Below, one piece after another: positions 20,046 to 31,735 of a stretch of 64,000 nt of DNA. The notes below the pieces were generated by a model. It was given only the letters and a program-made list of their open reading frames with translations. It searched no databases and had not been told where the DNA came from. The position numbers were made by a program, and so were the translations under genes. Source of the DNA: Phascolarctos cinereus (taxonomy: Eukaryota > Chordata > Mammalia > Diprotodontia > Phascolarctidae); the NCBI RefSeq assembly GCF_002099425.1, contig NW_018344216.1:871501-935500 (forward strand). Direction: 5' to 3'. Every line of letters starts with the position of its first letter. Positions within the stretch are counted from its first letter, which is position 1.

Positions 20046-20408
20046 TCCCGAATATTGGGTGGCCTCACTGTGATGAACTTGTGAAAGAATGTGAACAAGA
20101 CTCATACAGGATAAACAGGTTTGGATGTATCACCATCTGCATCACTGGAGAAAACCAAATCAATAAGATGGCAGATTCTTTTGCGTTAAGTATTTCATTC
20201 TTCTCTCTACCATCCATTACCTCATCCCAGCCACCCTGTGTAATAGTCCTGTCCCTTCCTTGATTGCCTTCTTTTTTCATAATATAAATAAAAAATTACT
20301 TTTGTTGTCCTTACCATGCAACTAGCACTGCCAATCTGAATTCACACTGAAGATTAACGTTTTCGTTGCTTCCTTTGCTTTTTGAAGAATGAAATTGCCA
20401 CTGAGGCA
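20046..20408. other. Unassigned sequence
   Basis: No family recognised. Short frames on both strands overlap and show no motif. Confidence 0.35.
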
Positions 20409-20482
20409 AGTCAAGAAGCTTAGCACAGTGCCTGATACATAGTAGGTGCTTAGTAAATGTTAATCAACTGAATTGAATTAAA
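20409..20482 (+). mobile_element. LINE-2 3' terminus
   Basis: AAGCTTAGCACAGTGCCTGA, TACATAGTAGGTGCTTAGTA and AATGTTAATCAACTG. Confidence 0.85.
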
Positions 20483-20912
20483 AATTCTAACTTCTCTACA
20501 TTTGCCCAGATAACCAAGGTCCCTCATCGCTACTCTATGATGCTTCTTTGCCGACTGTATGATGTTCCACAAACTCTTCGTCAATTTCCACCCTCTGTCC
20601 ATATGGTGTATAATATATTCCCAAAATATTATTGCTTCTCTTTTTGCCTCCATTAATTTTTACGTAAATGCTCTCTGCCGTGCTTGCCCTTTTCAGTTCC
20701 TGTATTTTCTCATAGGGGTAAAACTTCTTAATAAGAAATGTGACTATTCCCCAATTTGCACATATTCTTTTCTACTGCATACCCTTTCAGAGCCATATTC
20801 CAGGCATGAGTCCCATCTCATGAAGTATCTAAACAACTATAAGATTTACTTTTCTTCCTTACATCAAAATTTCTATTTACTTTAATTATTAACTGTATTA
20901 TATGCATTTATA
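20483..20912. other. Unassigned sequence
   Basis: About 430 bases without a recognised repeat. A plus frame (20559-20885) is AT-rich and hydrophobic with no domain, so it is not called. Confidence 0.35.
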
Positions 20913-20913
20913 A

Positions 20914-21163
20914 GGGCAGTGAGGTGGTACAGTGGATAGAGTGCTGTGCCTGGAGTCAGGAAGACTCATCTTCCTGAATTCAAACCTGGCCTCAGACATT
21001 TACTAGCTGTGTGACCCTGGGCAAGTTACTTAACTCTGACTCAGTTTCCTCATCTGTAAGATAAGCTGGAGAAGAAAATGGGAAGACACTCCAGTATCTT
21101 TGCCAAGAAAACCCCAAATGGGATCACGAAGAGTTGGACATGACTGAAATAACTGAACAACAA
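20914..21163 (+). mobile_element. tRNA-derived CORE-SINE with BovB/RTE tail
   Basis: Complete: GGGCAGTGAGGTGGTACAGT head, ACTAGCTGTGTGACCCTGGG, CTCAGTTTCCTCATCTGTAA, TATCTTTGCCAAGAAAACCC and the end GACTGAAATAACTGAACAAC. CATTTATA occurs on both sides (20905 and 21168 areas), a likely partial duplication. Confidence 0.92.
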
Positions 21164-21261
21164 GATTCATTTATATATAAAATTGAGTTCATGAGATTGT
21201 TGGTTAATTTCCTGTAAATTGCTGGACATATTTTGGGCTATTCTTCACTGTTGTAGCTGCT

Positions 21262-21530
21262 TTTGTGTACTACAGAGGCATCCAAGGAATGCATTGAATA
21301 GAGCACCAGACCTGGAGTCAGGAAGACCTAGTTCAAATCTGGCCTCAAAACGTTTATTAAATGAACAAGTCCCTTAACTCCTCTGTGCATCAGTTTACTC
21401 ATTTGTACGCTTGGGGTTAATAACAACACCTATCTCCCAGAATTGTTGTAAGGATAAAATGAGATCATATTTGTAAATCACTTTGCAAACCCTCAAGTGC
21501 TGTATAAATACTAGCTATTACTATTAGCAG
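21262..21530 (+). mobile_element. MIR/THER1-type SINE
   Basis: AATAGAGCACCAGACCTGGA, GTTCAAATCTGGCCTC, CAGTTTACTCATTTGTACG, AGAATTGTTGTAAGGATAAA, CACTTTGCAAACCCTCAAGT and CTAGCTATTACTATTA. Confidence 0.9.
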
Positions 21531-21800
21531 ATCAAGCACTTTTCTTTCCTCTCCTCTTTTTTCAGTTCAAAACCCTCTTAATCAGATTCACTAGATTCTA
21601 GGCAAATATAATTTTACTGGCCATTTTAGGTACACTCCATCACTGACTAAGATATTTTAAACTGTAATCCAGAAAGTCAAATCCTGTTCTCACATGTTGT
21701 CTTCTTAACCAGCCTGTTATTAGCTAAATTTGCCTTTCTCATCTAAAGTCCCTGTCTTCAGCTGTGAATAGTAATGAAATAGAGCCTATGCCCCTGTGGT

Positions 21801-22200
21801 TGCAGATTCTGAGAGTCAGAGGAGACCTCTTCCATGGCCATCCAGTCCAACTCATACCCTAAAAGAATCCCAACCATAACACACCTAATAAATGGTTATC
21901 TAGCCTTGATGATATCAGACAGATAAGGGGTGAGGTGGGAATAGTGTGTGAGGAGGGGGTACCTTCCACATTTCCAGACAATCCATTACATTTTAGAACA
22001 GCCCCGATTGTTAGGAGGTTTTTCCTAACATTGAGCCTAAGTTTTCCTCTTCAGACCTTGAACTCTATTAAGGCTTTTTGTTCTGTCTTAGGGGATGCAC
22101 AGAACAAGCTATCCTGTCTCCCCTGGTTTTTCTCTTCTCTAGACTGTTTCTTCTCCACAGATTTTATAATCCATAGCAATGCTTTCTAGATTCCTTCTGA
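21801..22200 (-). mobile_element. CR1/L3 LINE 3' end (antisense)
   Basis: AGATTCTGAGAGTCAGAGGA, CCATCCAGTCCAACTCATAC, GATTGTTAGGAGGTTTTTCC, TAACATTGAGCCTAAGTTTT and CCTGGTTTTTCTCTTCTCTA: the same family and orientation as 12757-13992. Confidence 0.8.
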
Positions 22201-22914
22201 TGGTATCATTTATCCTCACATAATACAAAGGAAGTAAGTAGGAATCACTACCACTGATACAGATTATTAAATTTGAAGTATCTTTTGAGCCCCTTCATCA
22301 TACCCATATATATACCTCAAGAGGCAACAAATCACTCTGTGGTTTATGTCAAGTCAAAAAATACTCTGTTTGGAAGAGCTGTTGTCACCAACAGTTACCA
22401 TTCAGATCCTCTCTCATTGACCTTTGGTCATCAGTCTAGCTTCTGAAATTACCTTGACATTATCAAGCAACAAGTAACTGCTTCTTTCTCAGAAGGTCCA
22501 ACACTTCCCTCTGGACAAGACTCTCACTTAGCTCCAAGTGTCAGAGCTTCTTCTTCCTTTCCTCATCAATATCATGTTCTTCTACCCTCCTAATATTTCT
22601 TTCTGCATCTTTAGATCCTTCTTCTTTGTGTTTATATTAAAGTCCTTTTTTTTTTTTCTTCAAGAAACTCTTCATTCTCTCTGATAATCTAAAACATAAG
22701 AAATTATCCCCCATTGTCCTCTTTTCATTCTTTAGGAAATCCTAGCATTCATAGCAATTCCTGTCTTATGTCAGAAAGACAAACATTTCCCTTACTATTT
22801 AAGTCCCTAGAAAATCATCCTTATCTTCCATACTTACTAGATGCAAGATCGTCAGTTTTTCATGATTCTGGTTGGTACCTCTTGTGGCCAGTTCCCATGG
22901 CAAACTATTCTGGC
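22201..22914. other. Mostly unassigned, possibly diverged L2
   Basis: Pyrimidine-rich with a T-run at 22647-22659. It precedes an L2 reverse-transcriptase fragment and may include more of it, but I could not align it. Confidence 0.3.
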
Positions 22915-23075
22915 AAACCTTCTGCAGCATTTGACACTACTGCCCACTCCCTGCATCTGAATATTCTCTCCACCCTCAACTTCCTTGACCCTGCTTTCTC
23001 TTGCTTCTCCCACCTGACCAACTGTTTGATGTCACTCTCCTTTGCTGATTCACCATCCTCAGTAATTTTTGCTAT
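22915..23075 (+). mobile_element. LINE-2 reverse-transcriptase fragment
   Basis: Plus-strand codons read AAFDTTAHSLHLNILSTLNF, then a SFADSPSS motif. This matches L2 motif A (SAAFDTVDHSLLLETLSSLGF) and the following SVSFAGSSSSP. An open frame of 140 codons (22714-23136) includes it, but the flanks carry no other RT motif. Confidence 0.8.
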
Positions 23076-23410
23076 TCCCCCACAAATTGCTCTACATGCA
23101 TCCACTTTGAAAAAAGAGGTTGGTAATATGCTTTAAATTAATCTACATTAATAAATACTTGTAGCTTTTAGAAATCATGATTTTAATCTGGATCTCATAT
23201 CAAGCATATTTCTTGTTCTGATGATGGACCATGTAAATAAGACCAATGGTGAATAATATCACTAGTGGTATTATACCTTCATTATACGAAAAAGGTACCT
23301 AAATAAGGGTATGGAGATTAAGGAATAGTCAAGAATACTGAATCTGGAAATAAAATTATAGCAAATGTCAGAGGACAAAAATATTAAAGAACCAGTTTAA
23401 AACAAATATG
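23076..23410. other. Unassigned AT-rich sequence
   Basis: No family or exon recognised. Confidence 0.35.
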
Positions 23411-23790
23411 AAGAAAGACACTTTCTACATCCAGAGAAAGAACTGGTAAGTAGAAGTATGTTTAGAATGGTCTTACATATATATGTACGTGTATAATACA
23501 CGTACATATATATGTATATATATATACACATACATATATGTGTATATGTGTATGTATTTGCATATATAATACATATTTAAGTCTAATAGTAGCTATCTTG
23601 GGGGGAGAAAAGAAAAAGAAGAAAGTTACATGATATCTTTATTATATATTTAAAAGAAATAGCAAGTTGTACATAATAGATTTGCAGATTCATGTGCAGT
23701 CATCTTTTTTTCTATTCTACTAAGTTATAGAAATGCTTGTTTTATTTCTTAAGTTCAGAATAAAATAAATGAAAGAAAAAATACATCTCA
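23411..23790 (+). mobile_element. L1 3' UTR with internal microsatellite
   Basis: ACTTTCTACATCCAGAGAAA, GAACTGGTAAGTAGAAGTAT, then a (TA/TG)n tract at 23480-23570, AGCAAGTTGTACATAATAGA, TTCATGTGCAGTCATC and GAAATGCTTGTTTTATTTCT, with an A-rich end. 5'-truncated. Confidence 0.8.
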
Positions 23791-23892
23791 ATACATGATT
23801 AATAGAGTAATTTTCTCCAAAGTTTTAAAATCATATACTCTATCAGTAAGATGTTTCTGAGCATGTGCCCCTAATATATCTATATTTATTCT

Positions 23893-23990
23893 TAAACTAT
23901 ATACATATCTACTATAAATTATATAAATGTATAAACTATATACATGTATACTATAAATTATATAGATGCATAAATTATATGCATGTACTA
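23893..23990. repeat. Short AT-rich tandem repeat
   Basis: The unit TACTATAAATTATATA-ATG-ATAAA with CTATATACAT recurs at about 23910 and 23950, with a further partial unit. Unit length is roughly 40 bases. Confidence 0.65.
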
Positions 23991-24460
23991 AACTAACATA
24001 GTATGTATATTATGAAGCATGAATTAAAATGAACATTAAAAAGAATGAGATAAAGATAGAATCAACAACAGTTTTAAAATACTTTAAATTTTTTATTTTT
24101 TATTTCTTAACAGGAAAGAAATTTTTGGTTCTGACAAAAATATTATTATTAACCACAATATTTTAATGATAAAAATGTGATTGAATATGTTACATTATTT
24201 CTAAAAATCTTGTTTTACCACTTTGTGATACAGGGATTTAAAAGTCCATTTCTAGATTTATTTAAATCCTTGGGTTTAATGGATATCATAGCTGTAAAGA
24301 TCCTTCAAGATATGTAGATCCAAGTGCGTTTATAGTAAATCATTATCTGTGTTTACTAAATGATGATACCCATTTTTCAATTCTATCCAAAATCATGCAA
24401 AAGTGTTTGTTTAAATTAGGCTTGATATAAATCAGTTGCTCTTTCAAACTAATCAGAAGG
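23991..24460. other. Unassigned AT-rich sequence
   Basis: Very AT-rich. No family, exon or motif recognised. Confidence 0.35.
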
Positions 24461-24461
24461 T

Positions 24462-24617
24462 GATTCATTTTCATTTTACAGATGAGGAACTGGGTTAAAT
24501 GACTTGCCCAAGGTCATACAATTAGTAAGTTTCTGAGGCCTGATTTGAACTCAGGAAGATGAATCTTTCTGACTCCAGGCCTGGCACTCTATCCATTGCA
24601 CCACTTAACTACATGAC
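24462..24617 (-). mobile_element. tRNA-derived CORE-SINE (antisense, without long tail)
   Basis: TTTTACAGATGAGGAACTGG, GACTTGCCCAAGGTCATAC, TTTGAACTCAGGAAGATGAA, TCCAGGCCTGGCACTCTATC and CATTGCACCACTTAAC. Confidence 0.9.
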
Positions 24618-25071
24618 CTTTACACAAATGAAAGTGTAGATTTAATTACTGTTCCCAAAGTTACAGAAAGTATCACAGCATGAAGGCAGCATAGCATTAA
24701 GATGTCTGGGGAGCACTGGCATGGGAGGGTCTGGGTTTGGTTGGGTATGGAGAATTCTCCCCACTCAGTACAAAGGGCCTTCAGGAGAAGCTGTGGAGCT
24801 AGGTTAGAGGCAGGGGGCATGGCATGAAGATAGCAGGAGAGGGGCATAGGCTTTATATTCTATAAACCTCCTTCTTCAGAATAAGTCTGTGGGAATGGTG
24901 ATGCAAGTATTTTTCTCTATTTTATATCTAGGGAGGTTTTTATGGGCCAAAACAATCTGACTTTACTGCGGACAGACCTGCATAACAAAGACATGAATGT
25001 GGGCTAGGAAGGGAAAGACCATTGACCTTGACTCCCTGGTTTACCTTTTGATCTGTCTTAAATTCATTTGT
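24618..25071. other. Unassigned sequence
   Basis: Contains a GC-richer purine-rich block (24690-24850) with no repeat or coding match. Confidence 0.35.
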
Positions 25072-25327
25072 GGGCAGCTGTGTGGTGCAGTGGACAGAGT
25101 GCCAGGACTGGAGTCAGGAAGACATCTTCCTGATTTCAAATCTGGCCTCAGACACTTACTACTGTGTGACCCTGCTGAAGTCACTTAACTCTGTCTTCCT
25201 TTCCTCATCTGTAAAATGAGCTGGAGAAGGAAATGGCAAACCATTCCAGTATCTTTGCCAAAAGCCTCCTCCCACAAAAAAAAGGGGTCACAAAAAATGG
25301 GACACACCTGAAACATGACTACACAAT
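25072..25327 (+). mobile_element. tRNA-derived CORE-SINE with BovB/RTE tail
   Basis: Head TGGGCAGCTGTGTGGTGCAG, GACTGGAGTCAGGAAGAC, CACTTACTACTGTGTGACCC, GGAGAAGGAAATGGCAAACC and a degenerate end, ACACCTGAAACATGACTAC. An A-run (25276-25284) has grown inside the tail. Confidence 0.9.
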
Positions 25328-26261
25328 CATTTTATTTGCAACTAAACCAAACAGCCGTTGGGGATAAGTGAAGATGGCTAATTAATGGGTAAAGTTATCT
25401 ATAACTTTAATCTCTGTCCCAGATTTAGGAGTTGCAAAGGAGAGATCTAATCATAGCCTGGGGGTACTCTGCCAGGCTTTTCTTAATGGTGTTTTGCCTT
25501 TAAGACTAAAGGACTTTCAGTCTGCCCTTATCTGGAATGGCTCTAGCTATTATATCCCAACTAACTGAAAGTAGAGAAAGTTGGAAATCCCCATAACTAT
25601 CAAAGAGCTTGTTCAGCAGAGACTCCTGTTCCTGGTTAGGAGGAAGTCCAGTGAGCCTAACAGAGGGATGTTTCCTAAAGAGATGGCATAGTCATCAATG
25701 GGCAGGTTTCCTGAGACCACTGCGATAACGTCACCAGAAGACATCACCCTGTGGCAACAGCAATGTGACTTGTTCCTTCATACGGATTCTTCCTTTGTCA
25801 ATCCTCCATACTCTCTCATGGGTGCTCCCTAATGGTGAGTATATTTGTGGGAAATTTTTTTATTTCAAATCTTCTTGTTCTGCTATTTCATATGTGCCCA
25901 GGCTTTTGCTGCTGTGTATTTGTATCAGCCATGGCTTCTGGGGATGGAGGGAAGAGAAATCTCCTTCCCTCCTTCCTGGAAGTCCAAAGAGAACTGTCCG
26001 ATTCCCAAGTGACATAGTTTAGAGAAGACACTAGTCTTTCTCTATAGCTCTTATAGCCTACTGAAGAGACAACTCCTCTTGGCTCAGCTACCAGGCACCT
26101 TCCACACAACACACAGCCATGGTGACCAAGAAGCAATGACAGAATGAGGTACTTATCTTTCAGTAAGAAGCCAACATCTGGGTCCATCCCCGAGGAGCCA
26201 GAGCAGAAGACCTTGGGAGGTACACTAGTAAATATATCAGGAAGTTCCCTAATCAGCCTCA
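25328..26261. other. Unassigned sequence, about 930 bases
   Basis: No recognised family. Frames on both strands (25765-26022 plus, 25888-26262 minus) overlap one another and show no known domain or splice context. They may be chance. Confidence 0.35.
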
Positions 26262-26370
26262 TACATCAAATGAGAATTGGGTTCAGAGAGTGATTTGTCA
26301 GTGGTCACATAGCTAGGAAGTGCTGAAATGAGGTCTGAGCTCAGGTCTTCTGACCTGGTTTAGGATTCTA
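26262..26370 (-). mobile_element. MIR-type SINE fragment (antisense)
   Basis: TTCAGAGAGTGATTTGTCAG, TGGTCACATAGCTAGGAAGT and GAGCTCAGGTCTTCTGACC. Confidence 0.75.
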
Positions 26371-26441
26371 GTATTCAAAATTATCACGGTTCACATAAGA
26401 CTTACAGGATGCTTTACAAAATAACCTGTTTGCCTTAATCC

Positions 26442-26550
26442 ATTAGAGAAGGAAATGGCAATCCACTCCAGCATCTTTGCCAAGAAAAACTCGTGGACAG
26501 CATGGTCCACAGGGTCATGAAGAGTTGGACAAGACTGAATCAACTGAACA
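26442..26550 (+). mobile_element. BovB/RTE-type tail without SINE head
   Basis: GAGAAGGAAATGGCAATCCA, CTCCAGCATCTTTGCCAAGA, TGGACAGCATGGTCCACAGG, GTCATGAAGAGTTGGACAAG and TGAATCAACTGAACAGCAAC. It keeps the central GTGGACAGCATGGTCCACAGG that the other tails in this window lack, so it is closer to BovB/Bov-A organisation. Confidence 0.75.
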
Positions 26551-26700
26551 GCAACTTCCTGACGCCACGCCCAGCAATCTATCCACTGTGCCACCTAGCT
26601 GCCTTACTATCCCCATTTTACAGATGAGGAAACAGAGTAAATTATTGCCCAAGATCACACAATGAGTAAGTAACTTGGAAAAAATTCAAATTCCAGTTTT
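26551..26700 (-). mobile_element. SINE head joined to MIR-type fragment (antisense)
   Basis: TTCCTGACGCCACGCCCAGC, CTATCCACTGTGCCACCTAG and CTGCC (a minus SINE head), followed at once by CCATTTTACAGATGAGGAAA and CCCAAGATCACACAATGAG (MIR). The fragments abut the RTE tail, so the three pieces make a rearranged SINE composite. Confidence 0.7.
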
Positions 26701-26739
26701 CTTGATTCGAATTCCAGTAGTCCATATGCTATCTCTCAA

Positions 26740-26830
26740 GCATGTGCTCACACAAATGCAACCACACTCACACACATACACACACACAAACATGCATACA
26801 TACATACACACAGAGCTATATCCTGTAAAC
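26740..26830. repeat. CA/CATA microsatellite
   Basis: CACTCACACACATACACACACACA followed by CATACATACATACACACA; imperfect. Confidence 0.9.
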
Positions 26831-27153
26831 ATATATGTAATATATATTTTCTCCATATGTAAGATACATGTGCATGCAACTTATCTAAATGTATAGATTT
26901 ATCTAAGTGAATATATTTTCTACTCCCATGGATAGATATAACCTGAGGTCTGATCTGCTTTTAGGGAAAGGATGAGAACCAAGGAAAGCCACGCCTCCAC
27001 AGCAAGCATATTAGTTGGGTAGTCTCTATTCCAGTCTCCAAGAGGGATACTGAGCTGGAACATATCTATCTGCCACCCTTCAAATATCTCTAATCTAGGA
27101 ATACAAGTTGGGGTTCAGAAGGAAAACCACTTCCCTGGTTGTTCTTAAGGGTA

Positions 27154-27302
27154 GGGGCAGGTAGGTGGGGCAGTGGATAAAGCACTGGCCCTGGAGTCAG
27201 GAGGACCTGAATTCAAATCTGGCCTCCGACATATAGCACTTACTAGTTGTGTGACCCTGGGCAAGTCACTTAACCCCAATTGCCTCACCAAAAAAAAAAA
27301 AA
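27154..27302 (+). mobile_element. tRNA-derived CORE-SINE, short poly(A) form
   Basis: GGGGCAGGTAGGTGGGGCAG, ACTGGCCCTGGAGTCAGG, GAATTCAAATCTGGCCTCCG, GTTGTGTGACCCTGGGC, ACTTAACCCCAATTGCCTCA and an A-tail. Confidence 0.95.
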
Positions 27303-27462
27303 GTGGAAAGGTAGCCTTCAGTTTATATTTGCCAGCTTAGTACCTTCCTACCAAACACTGGTTACATGAAAGTCCACAACAGCAAATAGGAAGCAAACCT
27401 ATTCATCCAAGCAAACAGCAAATAGAAATCAAAGAAGTTGCCTAGATTAATATATACTAAGT

Positions 27463-29529
27463 GAGGGGTGGAGCCAAGATGGCAAAGTAAAAGCAGTGAC
27501 TGTCTTGAGCTCTCTCCTAAACCCCTCCAAATACCTGTAAAAAATGACTCTAAACAAATTCTAGAGCAGCAGAACCCACAAAAAGACAGAGTGAAACAAA
27601 TTTCCAGCCCAAGACAACCTGGATGGTTGATTGGAAAGGTCTGTTGTGCCAGTCTGGGAGAGGAGTGAAGTCCAGTGTGGGTCATGCAAGCAAAGCCAGG
27701 GCTGCAGCAAACCCAGAGCAGGTCTCAGGGGACTGAATTGCGGGCAGCTGTGGCAGTTTCAAAACTTCTCAACCCACAAATGCCAAAGACAATTTAAAGG
27801 TCAGTGGGAAAGGTTTGGAGGACCTGGGTGAGAGAGCAGCGTGATACAGTCCTGACCCTAGCATAGTCTCGGGATGATGGCCACAGCGGCAGTGGCTGCT
27901 TCTGGAGCTCTTGGCCCACAGACAGAGGGGGAATTGAGCGGCTGATCAGAAGGGGATTGCAATGATCTCTTTGCTGGTGCTGAGGCAGGATTCTCCTCCT
28001 TTGCCTGTGCTTGGGTCTGGGTCACTGTCCTGGGTGGTGGTACAAGGGTGAAGAGGAGTGCTGAAGTGGCAGAACTTTGGCAGCAGTAAAGAGGAAATCC
28101 TCCTCACAGAAAAGAGTGCTTGTGGTCACTTATAGACCAGAGCACAGGCTAGGAAAGGAGTCAAATATCTCTCCTTTGATCATACCACCTTGGAAGAACT
28201 AAAAATTTATAGACCCCTAAAAGTATCTCTGAAAACAGATACACAAAACCCCTGAAGCTTGGAGCAGAATACCCTCCATGCTTAAAGCAAAGGCCTACCT
28301 TAACAAAGACCTTAACAAAGGTCAAGTAATTAGCTAGGAACATGAGTAAACAGCAGAAAAATCTCAGACTATAGAATCTTACTATGGTGACAAAGAAGAT
28401 CAAAACATACAAACAGAAGAAGACAACAAAGTCAAAGCTCCTACATCCAAAACCTCCAAGAAAAATGTGAATTGGGCTCAGGCCATGGAAGAGCTTTACA
28501 AGGAATTTGAAAAGCAAGTAAGAGAAGTAGAGGAAAAATTGGGAAGAGAAATGAGAGCGATGCAAGAAAATGATAAAAAATGAGTTAACAGATTGCTAAA
28601 GGAGACTCAGAAAATACTGAGGAAAATAACACCTTAAAAAATAGACTAACCCAAATGACAAAAGAAGTCCAAAGAGCCAATGAGGAGAAGAATGCCTTAA
28701 AAAGCAGAATTAGCCAAATGGAAAAGGTGATCCAAAAGCTCACTAAAGAAAAGAATTCCTTAAAAATTAGAATGGAAGCTAATGACTTCATGAGAAATCA
28801 AGAAATTATAAAACAAAACCAAAAGAATGAAAAAAAATAGTGAAATTTCTCATTGGAAAAACAACTGACCTGGAAAATAGATCCAAGAGAAATAATTTTA
28901 AAATCATTGATCTATATGATCAACAAAAAAGCCTAGACATCATGTTTCAAGAAATTATGAAGGAAAACTGCCCTGACATTCTAGAATCAGAGGGTAAAAT
29001 AGAAATTGAAAGAACCTACTAAACCCTCCTGAAAGAGATCCCAAAAGGAAAACTCCCAGGAGTTATGGCCAAATTCCAGAGTCCCCAGGTAAGGAGGAAA
29101 TATTGCAAGCAGCCAAAAAGAAATAACTCAAGTATTATGAAAACACAATCAGGATAACACAAGATTTAGCAGCTTCTACACTGAGGGATCAGAGGGCTTA
29201 GAATATAATATTCTGGAATATGATATTCAAAAAACCAAAAATTGCCTACCCAGCAAAACTGAGCATAATTCTTCAAGGAAAAAATGGATATTCAATGAAA
29301 TAGAGGACTTTCAAGCACTCTTGATGAAAAGACTGTAGCTAAATAGGAAATTTGATTTTCAAATACCAGACTCAAGAGAAGCATGAAAAAGTAAACAGAA
29401 AAGAAAAATCATAAGGGACTTATTAAAGTGGAACTGTTTACATTCCTATGTGGAAAGATGATATTTGTAACTCATGAGACCTTTCTCAGTATTAAGGTAG
29501 TCGGAGGGAAGATAGACAGACAGACAGAC

Positions 29530-29574
<45 letters not shown>

Positions 29575-30425
29575 TAGATATTGACAGAGGACACAGGATG
29601 AGTTGAACATGAGGGGATGATATCTAAAAAGTAAAATTAAAGGGTGAGAGAGAATTGTAATGGGAGGACAAAGGGAGTAGAATGGGGTAGACTTGGGGTA
29701 AATTATCTCACATAAAAGAAGCAAGAAGAATCCTTTATAGTGGAGGGAAGAAGGGGAAAGTAAGAGAGAATGAGTGAATCTTACTCTAATAGACTGGGTT
29801 TAAGGAGGGAATAACATATACACTCAACTGGGTATGGAAATCTATCTTATCCTACAGGAAAATAGGGAAGAAGGGGATAAGAGAAGGGGATAATAGAAGG
29901 GAGGGCAGATTGGGGCAGGGGGGTAATCAGAATCAAACACTTTTAAGGAAGGACCGGGTAAAGGAGAGAATAGAATAAAGGGGAGGCAAGATAGGATGGA
30001 GGGAAATATAGTTAGTCTATCACAACATGACTATTATGAAAGTGTTTTGCATGACTACACCTGTATAGCCTAAATCAAATTGCTTGCCTTCTCAGTAAGG
30101 GTGGGTGGGGTTGGAGGAATGGAAAGAATTTGGAACTCAAAGTTTTAAAAATGAATGTTAAAAATTGTTTTAACATACAACTGAGAAATAAGAAATACAG
30201 GCAATGAGGTATAGAAATTTATCCTGCCCTATAGGAAAATAGAAGGGGAAAGGGCTAAGAGAAGGGGGGGGAGTAATAGAAGGGAGGGTGGATTGGGGGA
30301 AGGGGTATTTAGAATACACACTGTATTTGGGGGGAGAGGAGAGATGGGAAGAAAATTTGGAACTCAAAATCTTATAGAAGTGAATGTTAAAAACTAAAAA
30401 CAAATTGATTAATTTTTAAAAATAT
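27463..30425 (+). mobile_element. HAL1-like (ORF1-only L1) element, copy 1
   Basis: The 5' UTR starts GAGGGGTGGAGCCAAGATGG, the usual marsupial L1 5' end. At about 28380-29390 lies ORF1. Its coiled coil reads ENDKKW/MTKEVQRANEEKNA/LKSRISQMEKVIQKL, followed by NFKIIDLYD and an RRM-like stretch (CPDILESEGKIEIE). A 3' UTR with AAAATTTGGAACTCAAAAT motifs follows directly, with no ORF2 between. In-frame stops (for example in the AAAAAATGAGTTAACAG stretch, 28575-28592) and frameshifts make ORF1 non-functional. Near-collinearity with 52081-55065 shows that the ORF1-to-3'UTR layout was inherited and not a private deletion. Confidence 0.8.
29513..29580. repeat. (GACA)n(GATA)n microsatellite in HAL1 3' UTR
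   Basis: About four GACA and twelve GATA units. The equivalent place in the second HAL1-like copy (54205-54225) has only a short ATATATA/GACAGAG stretch, so the array grew after insertion. Confidence 0.95.
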
Positions 30426-31255
30426 ATCAAATAATATGCAAGAGTCAATCAGCTCTTTATCTGCAAATGAGAGAATCTCAGTTCAAACCAGGAAAGAGAA
30501 AAAATTCCCACCTATAGGAGGTCCATTTTTAGCAATCTTTAGAATTTCAAGTAAGTTTAGAGATATGATGGACCCACCTTCCCATGCATGTCCTCTATTC
30601 CAAATTCTTCCTCCACCACCTCCCCTAGAGTATCCTCTGTCCACATTTCTGTCTCTAAAGTTTTTGGAACTAACTCAGTAAGTCCCTTACACAGGTACAA
30701 AGGGGCTGCTCATTATTTTCTCTGCCAACAGAGAAAATTATATTATTCATTATATTCAGAAATGCTAAAAGTGCCTCAGGCTTGGATGAAAGCGAGGTTA
30801 CACATACATAGTAATACTCTTGACACCCGAAAAATAGTAATTTTCTTTAATTTGGAAACTATGCCAAGGAAATTCCTTGTTTCTTATTTTACCAAAGAGG
30901 AGTGAAATATATCATTCGTGTTAGTGATCCAGAGATCATTCTTCCTCTTAATTAATTTTGTTAATAATTTTCTGCCTTCAATGAAAAATAAAAACGCAAA
31001 GTCCCTTCGAGAAAGTACCATGGGCAGCTCCAAGACTATGAAGATCATTTTTAACTATACATTTTAGTTCTTATGTGAAGATTTGATTAAAAAAAATTAA
31101 TTAGGACATTAGTTAAGAAACCAATGATAGTCTCACACATTAGTCACTGAAAATAATCCTAAATTCCACATGGTGAACAAAGTATTGGGTTACACAACCT
31201 TCAATGAAAATTTCTGCTCTAGATTTACAAAATCTTTGCACACATAAAACAATAT
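30426..31255. other. Unassigned sequence, about 830 bases
   Basis: No family recognised. Overlapping plus frames at 30436-30905 have no motif. Confidence 0.35.
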
Positions 31256-31510
31256 GGAACTAACATTTATATAGCACTTAGTGTGCATTAGTCACTGTGT
31301 CAAGTGCTTTACAATTATTATTTCATCTGATCTTCACAACAACCCTGGGAGGTAGGTGCTATTAGAATCTCCATTTTATAGAAAGGGGAAAACTGAGACA
31401 AACAGGTTCAGCGATTTGCCCAGGGTCACACAGTTAGTAAGTGTTTGAGGCTGGTCTTGACTTTTGAATTCAGGTCTTCCTGGCTGTGTGCCAGGTGCTC
31501 TATCCACGAT
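31256..31510 (-). mobile_element. MIR/THER1-type SINE (antisense)
   Basis: TAACATTTATATAGCACTTA, AAGTGCTTTACAATTATTAT, TTCACAACAACCCTGGGAGG, GCCCAGGGTCACACAGTTAG and AGGTCTTCCTGGCTGTGTGC: complete and antisense. Confidence 0.92.
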
Positions 31511-31735
31511 TATGGCATTGTTTACAAAGTTTGTGATAGCTGTGAATTAACAGCTTAATGATATTAGATCTCCTTCATTGCAATTTAGTATTAAAGGCTT
31601 CTACATGATGTTAGACCAATAATGGCAAAATTCAACTCACTAATTATCAACTCCTAGTGAGTCAGGCTGTTGTATTCTTGTACATGTTATATACAAGAGG
31701 CAAGGTGCAGGTCAGGAAACAAACCCTCCAAGCCC

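Noticed and set aside
20914-21163. tRNA genes suggested by A/B-box-like sequence in SINE heads
   Set aside because: The heads do not fold into a full cloverleaf, lack a terminator at the right spot and continue into CORE and tail; they are SINEs.
22714-23136. 140-codon plus-strand open frame
   Set aside because: Its recognisable core (AAFDTTAHSLHLNILSTL) is an L2 reverse-transcriptase fragment. The rest has no motif.
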